The notes under the pieces: model-generated
What the model saw: only the letters and a program-made list of their open reading frames with translations
The model's database searches: none
What the model was told of the DNA's origin: nothing
Position numbers and translations under genes: made by a program
Shown here: one piece after another, positions 54,125-62,011 of the stretch
Position numbering within the stretch: position 1 is the stretch's first letter
Layout: each line of letters begins with the position of its first letter
From: Roseiarcus sp963805295
GTDB lineage: Bacteria; Pseudomonadota; Alphaproteobacteria; Rhizobiales; Beijerinckiaceae
Reading direction: 5' to 3'
Length of the DNA stretch: 64,000 bases
NCBI GenBank assembly: GCA_963805295.1
Contig: CAWDTW010000069.1
Span: 114,371-178,370 of the forward strand

Positions 54125-55035
54125 GCGACACGCGCTGCGGCTTCGTCGCACTCATCGGCGCGCCGAACGCAGGCAAGTCGACGCTCATCAACGCCCTCGT
54201 CGGCGAAAAGGTGTCGATCGTCACCCGCAAGGCGCAGACGACGCGCACCCCCGTGCGCGGCGTCATGACGCGCGGGCCGGCCCAGATCGTGTTCGTCGAC
54301 ACGCCGGGCCTGTTCGCGCCGAAGCGGCGGCTCGACCGGGCGATGGTCGCCTCCGCCTGGGGCGCGGCGGCCGACGCCGACGCGCTGGCGCTCCTCGTCG
54401 ACGCGCGGAAGGAAGCCGCGGGGGCGAGCCTGAGCGGGGAGACAGAAGAGATCCTGAAGACCCTTGGGGCAAGCCGCAAGCCGAAGGTCCTCGTCCTCAA
54501 CAAGATCGACCTGATGGATCGCGGCAAGCTGCTCGAGCTTTCCGCGCGGCTCAACGCCGCGCTTCGTTTCGACGAGACCTTCATGATCAGCGCCGCGACC
54601 CGGGACGGCCTCGACCGCCTCGTCGAGCGCCTCGCCGCGATGACCCCGGAAGGCCCCTGGCTCTATCCGGAGGACCAGATCGCCGAGGCCCCGATCCGCT
54701 CGCTCGCGGCCGAGATCACCCGCGAGAAGCTCATCGAGCGGCTGCACGACGAACTGCCCTATCAGACGACCGTCGAGACCGACAGCTGGAAGGAGGCGCC
54801 CGACGGCGCGGCGCGGATCGAGCAGACGGTGTTCGTCACCCGCGAGAGCCACCGCAAGATCGTCATCGGCGAGGGCGGCCGCACTATCAAGGCGATCGGC
54901 ACGGCCGCGCGCAAGGACATCGCCGAGGCGCATGGCGCGAACGTGCATCTCTTCCTCCATGTGAAGGTGCGCGAGGACTGGCTCGACGACCCGGAGCGCT
55001 ACCGGGCGATGGGGCTCGAGTTCCCGAAGGGGTAG
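54121..55035 (+). CDS. era: GTPase Era
   Basis: GTP-binding protein involved in 16S rRNA maturation and 30S assembly. The 304-residue protein has G1 'ALIGAPNAGKSTLINALVG' at residues 10-28, G3 'FVDTPGLF', G4 'LVLNKIDLMD' and a C-terminal KH domain with 'IVIGEGGRTIKAIGTAARKD'. I place the start at 54121, overlapping the rnc stop by four bases, because the preceding in-frame Met at 54109 has no SD. The order rnc-era completes the lepB cluster; recO or pdxJ-type neighbours are not found next. Confidence 0.96.
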   Translation: MSDTRCGFVALIGAPNAGKSTLINALVGEKVSIVTRKAQTTRTPVRGVMTRGPAQIVFVDTPGLFAPKRRLDRAMVASAWGAAADADALALLVDARKEAAGASLSGETEEILKTLGASRKPKVLVLNKIDLMDRGKLLELSARLNAALRFDETFMISAATRDGLDRLVERLAAMTPEGPWLYPEDQIAEAPIRSLAAEITREKLIERLHDELPYQTTVETDSWKEAPDGAARIEQTVFVTRESHRKIVIGEGGRTIKAIGTAARKDIAEAHGANVHLFLHVKVREDWLDDPERYRAMGLEFPKG

Positions 55036-55289
55036 GGCGGGGCCCCGAACCCTCACCAGCCCTGTCATGAAAATACCCGCTCCAAAAGCGAATGATAACA
55101 GCTATGTAGGTTGGTCCGCGCCGCCGCCCTCTTTTTCATCCACGGTGGCGCGCGGCGCCGCGCGGGGTATCTCTCCCGCCTGCGGGAGAGGGGCGAAGGT
55201 TTTTCAGAAGGTTAGGCGCCAAAAACTGTCCCTTTCTGTTCGACGCCCCCTCCCGCCGGGACCAAAAGGGCGCGGCGCGGCCGACCCTC

Positions 55290-55541
55290 GTGGCCGGACG
55301 CAAGGATTTCCAAGCCAGCCGCAAGGAATTCCAAGCCGGGTGCAAGGAAATCCAAGCCAGGCGCAAGGAAATCCAAATCCGGCGCAAGGAAATCCAAATC
55401 TACTTTCTTCCGCGATTCCAGACTTTCCAAGGCGTTATCCCAGATTCCGGCAAAAAGCCCTTCGCCGTTCCTTGCCCCCGGCAAGGACCGCCTCGATGGC
55501 CGGGGATCCCCGGGTTTAACCCGGGCACGGCCACGGCATAG
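55290..55541 (+). CDS. Possible heptad-repeat small protein
   Basis: An 83-residue frame that reads the 21-bp tandem array as seven-residue repeats: RKDFQAS, RKEFQAG, CKEIQAR, RKEIQIR, RKEIQIY. A proline-rich tail follows. The repeats are basic and heptadic, so they could form a helix. The opposite strand also has an open frame with repeats like LDFLAPG, so either direction or neither may be translated. A GTG/ATG start with no clear SD makes this low confidence. Confidence 0.25.
   Translation: MAGRKDFQASRKEFQAGCKEIQARRKEIQIRRKEIQIYFLPRFQTFQGVIPDSGKKPFAVPCPRQGPPRWPGIPGFNPGTATA
55299..55403. repeat. Five tandem copies of a 21-bp unit
   Basis: The unit is CGCAAGGAAATCCAAGCCAG with minor variation. 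The five copies run head to tail, and the array is exactly in phase with a 7-codon reading on both strands. The unit length being a multiple of three is consistent with a coding origin. Confidence 0.85.
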
Positions 55542-55807
55542 GGCCCTCGGTCGAGGCTCACCGACGGCGCCGGCCGCCGTCCGCGCATTTCCGATTTCGA
55601 TCGCGTCCATGGGGACCATGATAATGCAGGTTTCGATTTTCAGGAAGAAAATGTTCGGCGAGGCGTCGGCGGCAGACGATATGTCCGGTTTCGGGCGCCC
55701 ACGGTCTGTCCGGCGCCTGGCCCTCGCGGGAGGGATCTCCGGGTGAGCGCGCTGGCGCCGGAACGCCGAAATCGATGGGCGTCGGGCTCGAACCGCCGAG
55801 GGCCCGG

Positions 55808-56338
55808 TCATGCGGGCGTCAGGCTTCCGCCGCCTCGCGCGGGTTTTGCTCGAAGGCGCGAGCGGCGGCGAAACGGCCACGCGCAGAGAAGCGTCGCCGC
55901 CCAGCCCCAGACCGCGGCGAGGCCGGCGGCCGTCAACGCTTCGACCGACAAAGGCGCGGCGGGCTCGAAATTGTCGAGCGTGCGCCCGGCGATTTCAGGA
56001 TCGAAGTCCTTCGCCGTCACATAAAGTCGCTCGAGCGGGCCGGCGGCGGCCATCGCCTCGAGCTGTTCCCGAAGCCGGCGAGCGCGATCGATCGTTCGCG
56101 CGATGTCCTCGCCGCGCCGGCGCGCCAAAGGATCGCCGTTCGTTTCGAGCCGTCTGACCGCCTCGGACGGCGTCAGGCGCTCGCCCGCCGCCTCCGCGTC
56201 GAACGCGGCCACGATCCGCTCGAGCTCGTCGAGCGCGCCGCCGATGCGCTGGCGATATTGCTGCGCGAATTCGGGCCCTTGCGAGCCGATGAGACCGGCG
56301 ATCAAGGCGATCGCCAGCGCTAGTCTGCGCGCCAGCAT
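55808..56338 (-). CDS. DUF2937 family protein
   Basis: A 176-residue membrane-associated protein. It has an N-terminal hydrophobic segment (MLARRLALAIALIAGLIGSQ) and 'PEFAQQYRQRIGGALDELER' with the QYxQRxxG pattern of the DUF2937 family. A helical middle region with many acidic and arginine residues follows. A C-terminal membrane segment ('ALTAAGLAAVWGWAATLLCA') and a basic tail complete it. The function of the family is unknown. It is uninterrupted and marks the end of the conserved part of the window. Confidence 0.8.
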   Translation of the reverse strand: MLARRLALAIALIAGLIGSQGPEFAQQYRQRIGGALDELERIVAAFDAEAAGERLTPSEAVRRLETNGDPLARRRGEDIARTIDRARRLREQLEAMAAAGPLERLYVTAKDFDPEIAGRTLDNFEPAAPLSVEALTAAGLAAVWGWAATLLCAWPFRRRSRLRAKPARGGGSLTPA

Positions 56339-56470
56339 GAGTTGTCCCGTTCAAGGAAAGGGCGAACAGGATAAGCGCGCGCCTTTGCGCCGTCACGTGC
56401 GGCATCGACTTGCGTTGCGGCGTTACGGTCAGGTTGGCCGAAGAATGCCTCCTTGCGCCGGTCGCCGCGC

Positions 56471-56524
56471 TCACGTCACAGGATGGGGAAGGCCGGGGAC
56501 CACGAAGCGGGCGATGCGGGCCAT
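56471..56524 (-). pseudogene. N-terminal remnant of a RAYT transposase
   Basis: Minus-strand ATG at 56524 gives MARIARFVVPGLPHPVT and then a stop. Compare MARLSRIVVPGAPHHLT of the complete RAYT at 60470: the same leading pattern with the downstream HUH region missing. It sits right after the truncated FUSC gene and shows that RAYT fragments are spread across the scrambled segment. Confidence 0.6.
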
Positions 56525-56561
56525 GGGAGCGTTACCCGGCCTCAGCGCTCTTACGTGCTCG

Positions 56562-57290
56562 AGGGGAGGGCCACCATCCGCCAGCCGGACAGGGCATCGA
56601 ACAGGCCGCCCACCGTCGCCAGCAATATCAGCGAGTGATAGCGCAGGTCGGAGGCCTCCCCGAGCGCTTCGTCGATGACCGGGCCGAGCGCGATGACACG
56701 CCGGACCGGACGCGTGTCCGACTAGTCCGGCCCGGCAGGCGAGAACGTGCTGGCAAAGCTTCCGGCGATGTATGCCGAAATCGCAACGAGCTGGGCGGCC
56801 AGCCGGCGCCGCGCGCCACCGAAATCGGTTGCGACAAGCACGACGCCTGGGCAGATGATTCCGATGCAGATCTCGCTGGCGCGGCCAACGGCAAGCACGA
56901 AAACCTCTCCGTTGGCGGCGCCGGCCGCGCCGAGTTCGCCGCCGGCGATAATCGCCGGGGTGTAGCCAGCCAGAGCCGCCGAGTAGGCCGCAAAGTTGCG
57001 CAGCAGCGTAGCCACGAGACCATATGCGGCCCCCCAGAGCGCCAGTCCGACGAGAAAACCAATGCGCTCTTGGGGAAAGCACGCCGTCGTCAGCACCACG
57101 ATCGCCACTGCGCCGACCGCCGTGCCGACCATGAGGAACCAAGCCTTGCGCAGCGAGGCGCCGAGCCTTGGCTGACAAACAAGCGCCGCGGAGAGGCCGG
57201 CCCAATAAGGAATGTCGAGCTCGGGCCAGAACGCGACATTGTCCCCAATGTCCTCAATGGGGTGAAAACCATCCCGACGCCGCCATTCTC
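56562..57290 (-). pseudogene. FUSC-family (fusaric acid resistance-like) transporter, truncated
   Basis: The minus strand from about 57240 reads FWPELDIPYWAGLSAALVCQ, 'LGASLRKAWFLMVGTAVGAV', 'ERIGFLVGLALWGAAYGLVA' and 'AAYSAALAGYTPAIIAGGEL', the N-terminal membrane half of FUSC/AaeB-type efflux proteins. An in-frame TAG at about 56722 is followed by more FUSC-like sequence ('VIALGPVIDEALGEASDLRY', 'FDALSGWRMVALPSST'), then a stop. The C-terminal half is missing, and the N-terminal end beyond 57240 is also abnormal. It is a truncated pseudogene. Confidence 0.6.
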
Positions 57291-57804
57291 GCGATAGTCG
57301 AGCAAGGCCCGCGATCCTCGACGGCGCAAGCTGCAGCAAAACCGAATGATGCGGCCTGTGGTGCGCTTTTGCTCGCCCTGCCCATTTGGTTGACTGGCCT
57401 GGCCTTTGGCGCATCGGTGCCGCTCCGTGGCCGATTGCGCGCCATTTGCGCGGCAGTGACCACCGCCAAATGCGTCAAGCTCGCGGATGCGGTCGCAGAC
57501 TTCGATTGGGGCTGCTGTTGGCCCCTCATGGCGCGCAGCAATTTGAGTGCCTTGAATAGCGATGTCGTCCTGGTTGATGCTGGGCAAGATTGCATAAATG
57601 TCGTCGGGTTGCTCATTAAGCCGGCGCCCCGCCCGTCGATTGCGGCAGCGCAAATCTGCGACGTTGGCGAACGCCACGATATTGACATAGATCGAAGCGG
57701 CCGTATTGTCAGACTTGGCAGCGAGCCGAGAGCAGGAGCCGACCACAAATCGGCGATACCGCTTTTGCGACGAGGCACACTCCAGGCAAGTGGGGGAGGG
57801 AGCC
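57291..57804. other. Region upstream of the first heptaheme gene
   Basis: About 510 bases. Long frames on both strands have no convincing motif, and the minus-strand frame carries an odd block (DDIYAILPSINQDDIAIQGT) that looks like a fragment of an unknown protein. The last 145 bases (57658-57804) repeat those before the second heptaheme gene and contain a TTGACA-like -35 element at 57682-57687 with a possible -10 (ATTGTC) 17 bases further. Confidence 0.5.
57682..57710 (+). promoter_or_regulatory. Candidate sigma-70 promoter, shared by both cytochrome copies
   Basis: TTGACA at 57682-57687, a 17-base spacer and ATTGTC. The same arrangement occurs at 62036-62064 before the second copy. The -10 box is weak. 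The distance to the GTG start is about 95 bases. Confidence 0.35.
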
Positions 57805-59521
57805 GTGAAAGTTGGCAAGTTTTGGCTGGCGGCGGCTGCATTCGCCATGATCCTCGTCGGGGTGCATGCCGCGCGGGCCCAAGGCGAGGATCTCAGCAAC
57901 GCGACGTGTCTGAGTTGCCACGGCCAGCCGGGCTTTTCGACCGAGCTCGCCGATGGGCAGACGCTATCGCTGTTCGTCTCGGCGGACCATTTCGCAAACA
58001 GCGTGCACCGTTCATTCCAGTGCACCACGTGTCACACGAGCATTACTGAAATTCCGCACAAAAGCCCGCCACTGCCTTCTGCGCAGTGGCGGCAGCAGGC
58101 GCCCAAGATTTGTGGGACCTGTCATACGGCGGAGTTGAGCGCCTACTTGACTTCCATTCACGGCAATCTGGTCACGACGGGGAACGATGTGAATGCCGCG
58201 GTCTGCACCGACTGCCACACCGCGCACGCCATCGGGGCGCCGACCGCGACCACGACCGCGCTCGCCATCATTCAGAACTGCGGCAACTGCCATAAGCCGC
58301 AATTGCGGAGCTACCTCGGCACCTTCCACGGCCAGGTCGCCACGCTGGGCTACGCGTATATTGCGAAATGCTACGACTGCCATGGCAATCATACCATTGA
58401 AGCGATCAGCGACCCGAAATCCACGGTCTATCCAAGCAATCGGCTGGCGACTTGCCAGAAATGCCACAAGAACGCGACGGCCGGCTTCCTCACGTTTGAG
58501 CCCCACGCGACTACCAACAATTTCGCACGCTACCCCTATAGCTGGCTGGCGTCGAAGTTCATGTATTTGCTGCTCGGCACCACGTTCGCGTTATTCTCGA
58601 CGCATTCTGCATTTTGGCTCGACCGCGAGCTTCGCGACCGTTCCGCAGCCAAGCACCGGCCCCACGTCAGGACCGCCGATTTGTTGCAGGGCCAGACCGT
58701 CTATTACCAGCGCTGGAGCGCGATGTGGCGGCTCGGCCATCTTGCCTTCGCGATCGCCATCTTCGTGCTGATCTTGACCGGCATGACCCTATACATCGCC
58801 AACAGCTTCTGGGCGCTGGCGGTGCAACACGCGCTCGGCGGCCCGCGGGTCACCGGCTGGGTCCATCGCATCTTCGGGGTCGCGTTGCTGAGCATCTTCT
58901 TCGCCCAGCTCGGCTATGTTGGGGTGCGGACCGCCAGAAACTGGCGCACGTTCCAATGGTTTGGGCCGACGTCGATGATCCCCAACCTGCAAGACTTCAT
59001 CGACGTCTGGCCTGATGTTCAAGTGGTTCGTCGGCGTCGGCCCCAAGCCTTTGTTCGACAAGTGGACCTACTGGGAGAAGTTCGACTACTGGGCGCCGTT
59101 TTGGGGCGTAGCCGTCTTCGGGGTGACCGGCGTCATGCTGTGGTTCACCGACTTCACGGCGTCGATCCTGCCGGGGTGGGTCTTCAACGTCGCCCCCATC
59201 CTCCACGGCTGGGAGGCGGTCCTGGAGGTCTTCGTCCTGGTCGTCTGGCATTTCTTCAACAATCACTGGAGGCCCGAAAACTTCCCGCTCGACATCCGGA
59301 TGTTCACCGGGGTCGTCCCGGTGGAAAAATTCAGGCGAGAACATACCCTGGAATACAACCGCCTCGTCGCATCCGGCCGCCTCGCCGATTACATCGTGGA
59401 CGCGCCGTCTCGCCCGATGACGGTCGGATCCCAGATTTTGGGTTTCTTCCTGGTGGGCGTCGGCCTGATCCTCCTGATCTTCATCGAGTACGGGGTCGTG
59501 CGCGACATGATGGGCGGATGA
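57805..59521 (+). pseudogene. Heptaheme cytochrome c fused to a cytochrome b-type membrane domain, copy 1 (one frameshift)
   Basis: A GTG start (GTGAAAGTTGGC) opens a protein with a signal peptide (KVGKFWLAAAAFAMILVGVH) and seven CxxCH motifs in residues 30-240: CLSCH, CTTCH, CGTCH, CTDCH, CGNCH, CYDCH and CQKCH. A membrane part of about 330 residues then resembles formate-dehydrogenase-gamma or b561-type cytochrome b ('HLAFAIAIFVLILTGMTLYI', 'WVHRIFGVALLSIFFAQLGY', 'FFNNHWRPENFPLDIRMFTG'). Relative to copy 2 there is one extra G near 59013 that breaks the frame just after 'LQDFIDVW'. The physiological partner is unknown. Either a decaying duplicate or a sequence error. Confidence 0.75.
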
Positions 59522-59795
59522 TCAAACTTCGCGGCTTCGATGTATCGTGCGGCGCTGCCAATAATCCGGCCGGCGAGGCCCAGCTGATCTTCGCTCGCGC
59601 CAGCCGCGCGGCAGATGCGCTTCATCGATGGGACATACCATCAGCAGGGCAGGCGAATCCCGCTCGCGAATGGGATTCATCTCGGCCTCTGGACGGTCGT
59701 CCAATATAATGCTTATTACGGTATTACGGGTATTACCCGGGGTATTACCGGTATTACCGTATTGTATTACGGGGACATGATGCGCATTCCCCATA
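59522..59795. other. Tail of the duplicated unit and GTATTAC array
   Basis: Bases 59522-59654 belong to the duplicated segment (non-coding). After that a short unique stretch leads to the GTATTAC array at 59712-59774. No gene is supported here. Confidence 0.5.
59712..59774. repeat. GTATTAC/GGTATTACC short-repeat array
   Basis: Six occurrences of TATTAC in about 60 bases, several as the perfect palindrome GGTATTACC or with CCGG between units. It is AT-rich against the GC-rich surroundings and lies 21 bases from the end of the RAYT gene, as expected if RAYT-associated repeats were present, although it does not look like a classic REP. Confidence 0.6.
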
Positions 59796-60470
59796 TTAAT
59801 CCATCCGCCCTCCGCGCGGCTTTCTCCCCCGTTTACCCGGCCGGACGCTGCGGCCGAGCTTCATCTCGACCCTCGCAATGACGTCCTGAGCGCCGAGCGG
59901 GCGCCCGTTCAGGCTCAGACCCTCGAACCCGTCGAGCGCCGCCTGCTCGTCAAGCGACAATTCGAGCAGATCGGCGAACCGCGGCGCCCGCTCCAGCGCC
60001 GGGCCGACCGTAACCAGCGCGTCGTCGCGCCCGGCAAGATGCGCGCGCACGCTCGACCACGGCCAGGCTTCGGGAGTCGCTGCTAGCCCGGCGCGGACGG
60101 GATTAAACGCCAGATAGCGCAGCGCGTTGAGAAAATGCGCGTCGTCCATCGCGAACGAGGCGAACCGCCCCTGGAACAGATGGCCGGTCGTGCGGGCGCG
60201 GGCGTTGACGAAGGCGGTGAAGCGCCGATGCGCCTCCCCCACCGCCCGCGAAAGGGCGTCCGCGTCGGCGGGGGTCAGGACGAAATGGACGTGGTTGGGC
60301 ATCAGGCAATAGGCCCAGCAGGCGACACGGTTGGCGCGGCAGCGCTCGGCGATGAGGTCGCGATAGAGGGCATAATCGCCGGGTTCGGTGAACAAAGCCT
60401 GCCGGCGATTGCCCCGCTGCGTCAGGTGATGGGGCGCGCCGGGCACGACGATGCGGGAAAGACGAGCCAT
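59796..60470 (-). CDS. RAYT: REP-associated Y1-type transposase
   Basis: A 224-residue HUH-superfamily transposase likely to process REP-type palindromes. It starts MARLSRIVVPGAPHHLTQRG at 60470 and has 'ALYRDLIAERCRANRVACWA', the HUH motif in 'YCLMPNHVHFVLTPADADAL', 'GHLFQGRFASFAMDDAHFLN' and 'ALRYLAFNPVRAGLAATPEA' with 'WPWSSVRAHLAGRDDALV'. All conserved regions are present, so it may be functional. Remnants of related genes occur at 4884-4997 and 56471-56524. I prefer the 60470 ATG; the longer upstream frame is not conserved-looking. Confidence 0.85.
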   Translation of the reverse strand: MARLSRIVVPGAPHHLTQRGNRRQALFTEPGDYALYRDLIAERCRANRVACWAYCLMPNHVHFVLTPADADALSRAVGEAHRRFTAFVNARARTTGHLFQGRFASFAMDDAHFLNALRYLAFNPVRAGLAATPEAWPWSSVRAHLAGRDDALVTVGPALERAPRFADLLELSLDEQAALDGFEGLSLNGRPLGAQDVIARVEMKLGRSVRPGKRGRKPRGGRMD

Positions 60471-60936
60471 GGGGCCAGCATAGCCGGGCAGCGATATTAT
60501 GCAATTCGTATCATGTCCCGCGGCCTGTGCCGCGCGGTGTGCGCGGGTGTGCGCGGTGCGCGGCGCCTCCTGGAAGACGCCGTCGAGGCCGAACCCTCGC
60601 CGAACGCGGGTCTCCCCTGTTTGCCCGTTCCTCTCTTCCGACCTGCCGCGCCCAATACCCCGGCGGACCCCATGGGTGCTGCCTTCCCCGTCACCGTGGC
60701 GGGTCGGCGTCCGCATTGAACCTTTCGAGGCCTACGATCGCGCAGAGCCGGAAAAATCAAGAAAAAGCGCTCTCCGCACGACCGTACAGAGAGCGTTAGG
60801 TTGAGTTTTCGCACAGTCTTTTTGCACCGTGCGCCCGACCTTGTAAATTCAACCGCTTGCAGCGTGCAGAATATACGGGCAGAATTCGTCGACCGTTTTC
60901 GCGCTGATCTTCGCCATGCCGCCCGACATCCGACCA
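60471..60936. other. Intergenic region between RAYT and the scrambled fragments
   Basis: About 465 bases. Open frames on both strands are GC-driven. A GAGAGCG...CGCTCTC inverted repeat surrounds 60768-60797. No gene is supported. Confidence 0.45.
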
Positions 60937-61140
60937 TCACTGGAAGCGGACGACCTCGATGCCGCTTCGCTGCGCTTCGTTCTTGGCGTCATCGGCGATC
61001 CACCAGGCCGCCAGCGCCGCGGAGCCGAGTATCGCGATCACCGGTGCGACCATCGGCCACAGCCCGGCTAACGCCGCGGTCACCGCCCACGCGATTAAGC
61101 CAGGGAAGAGCGTCACCACCAGCCCTAGCCACGATTTAAG
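60937..61140 (-). pseudogene. Fragment of a small membrane protein
   Basis: On the minus strand the frame reads FFLKSWLGLVVTLFPGLIAW, then 'AVTAALAGLWPMVAPVIAIL' and 'GSAALAAWWIADDAKNEAQR', ending EVVRFQ at 60937. Two membrane helices and a charged tail look like real protein, but no start codon fits and the upstream part merges into TauE/SafE-like sequence in another frame. It is probably a truncated gene joined by a rearrangement. Family not recognised. Confidence 0.4.
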
Positions 61141-61316
61141 AAAGAATATGCGTATGCCGGAATGCTGCCCGAAGCTAGCAGGCGCATGAGGCGCCAGTCG
61201 ATTGCGCGATTGAACCCGTAGACGGCCGATCCGCAGACCTTCGTGAGGCCGGCGCAGAGGAGGTCGGTCCCGACCGCGGTCGCCGGATGGATCCCGAATA
61301 GGAGCAACTGTCATTC
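61125..61316 (-). pseudogene. TauE/SafE-type permease fragment
   Basis: Minus-strand frame LLLFGIHPATAVGTDLLCAG followed by 'LTKVCGSAVYGFNRAIDWRL' and 'MRLLASGSIPAYAYSFLNRG'. This matches the second to third helix region of TauE/SafE sulfite-exporter-like permeases ('HP..AVGTDLL.A..TK..GS..H...DW'). Only about 60 residues exist and neither the N-terminal GxGGG motif nor the rest is present. It is a relic. Confidence 0.6.
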
Positions 61317-61516
61317 TCGCCTCCCAACTTGATGCCCTCGACGATGGCACTGACACCCAACGCCTTCTTGTCAAGGTCATCCACTGAAAAGTCATTCTAT
61401 GGAGTATATAGAATTTGTCAAGTTAAAAATTCGCCAATGTCCATCAGTTCTCTGGACTTTCCTCGCCCGTTGCTCCCTCAGTCGACGAGCCGAACCGCAC
61501 ACAGGCTGAGGCCGCA

Positions 61517-61927
61517 ATGCTGACGAACAAGGGAAAATACGGCCTCAAGGCCATGGTGCATCTTGCCGGGCTCGAACCGGGCTCCCTCGCGCAGGCCGCC
61601 GACATCGCCGAGGCCAACACGATCTCGAAGAAATTCCTCGACCATATCCTGACCGACCTGTGCCGCGCCGGACTGTTTATTCCAGAAAGGGAAAAGGCGG
61701 CGGCTATGGAACTCGCGATGCTGATTCCGTTCGCGTTGCTGGCGCCGATCGCACAGGCCCTCCCGCGTGGGCATGTATGGCCGGCGCTGATCCCGTTGCC
61801 GCTGACGGCCCTGTTGATCAACAAGTTCGCCCGCGATGCGGGCCGCGGGTTCAATCGAATTCTCGTACAAACCGTGCAAATTCAATCCCTGTTCAGCCTG
61901 CTTTTAGCGGTTGGCGTGGCGTTGTAA
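61517..61927 (+). pseudogene. Chimera: Rrf2-type regulator N-terminus joined to a UbiA/MenA-like prenyltransferase C-terminus
   Basis: The open frame of 136 residues begins MLTNKGKYGLKAMVHLAGLE with 'AQAADIAEANTISKKFLDHI', the helix-turn-helix half of Rrf2 regulators. In an alternative frame the next Rrf2 piece 'SRKGKGGGY' is visible, so the join is after a shift near 61665. The second half reads 'MLIPFALLAPIAQALPRGHV', 'LPLTALLINKFARDAGRGFN' and 'RILVQTVQIQSLFSLLLAVG', the C-terminal membrane end of UbiA-family prenyltransferases. The Rrf2 cysteine region is absent. The single open frame is striking, but there is no reason to expect function. Confidence 0.55.
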
Positions 61928-62011
61928 CGGTCGTCTTCCGAAGTTCAGAAGAATGCCGCTCTCCGCCGCCCATGGGTTTGGGGACGATCCACAGCCATTG
62001 TCGGCGCCGGC

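Larger units (their letters stand above)
55036..55807. other. Repeat-rich intergenic region after era
   Basis: About 770 bases. Contents in order: a palindromic element at 55171-55190, the 21-bp tandem array at 55299-55403, and a second stretch with GC-rich inverted repeats (55498-55530, around CCGGGGATCCCCGGGTTTAA). The rest shows no gene I can support apart from a possible frame across the array (55290-55541). Confidence 0.5.
57658..59654. repeat. Direct repeat unit 1 (about 2 kb) of a segmental duplication
   Basis: This block, covering promoter, cytochrome gene and about 130 bases beyond, is repeated at 62012-64000 with high identity and a shift of about 4354 bases. The left edge is where both copies read GCGACGTTGGCGAACGCCAC. 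The right edge lies beyond the window for copy 2. Confidence 0.85.

Noticed and set aside
55136..55387. Minus-strand frame over the 21-bp array (MRRIWISLRLAW...)
   Set aside because: A third frame of the same tandem array, with no start signal. Only the array itself is a sure feature.
55299..55403. CRISPR array
   Set aside because: The units are contiguous 21-bp repeats without spacers, and no cas genes are in the window.
56410..57297. 295-residue plus-strand frame opposite the FUSC fragment
   Set aside because: The minus strand encodes recognisable membrane helices; this frame is its shadow.
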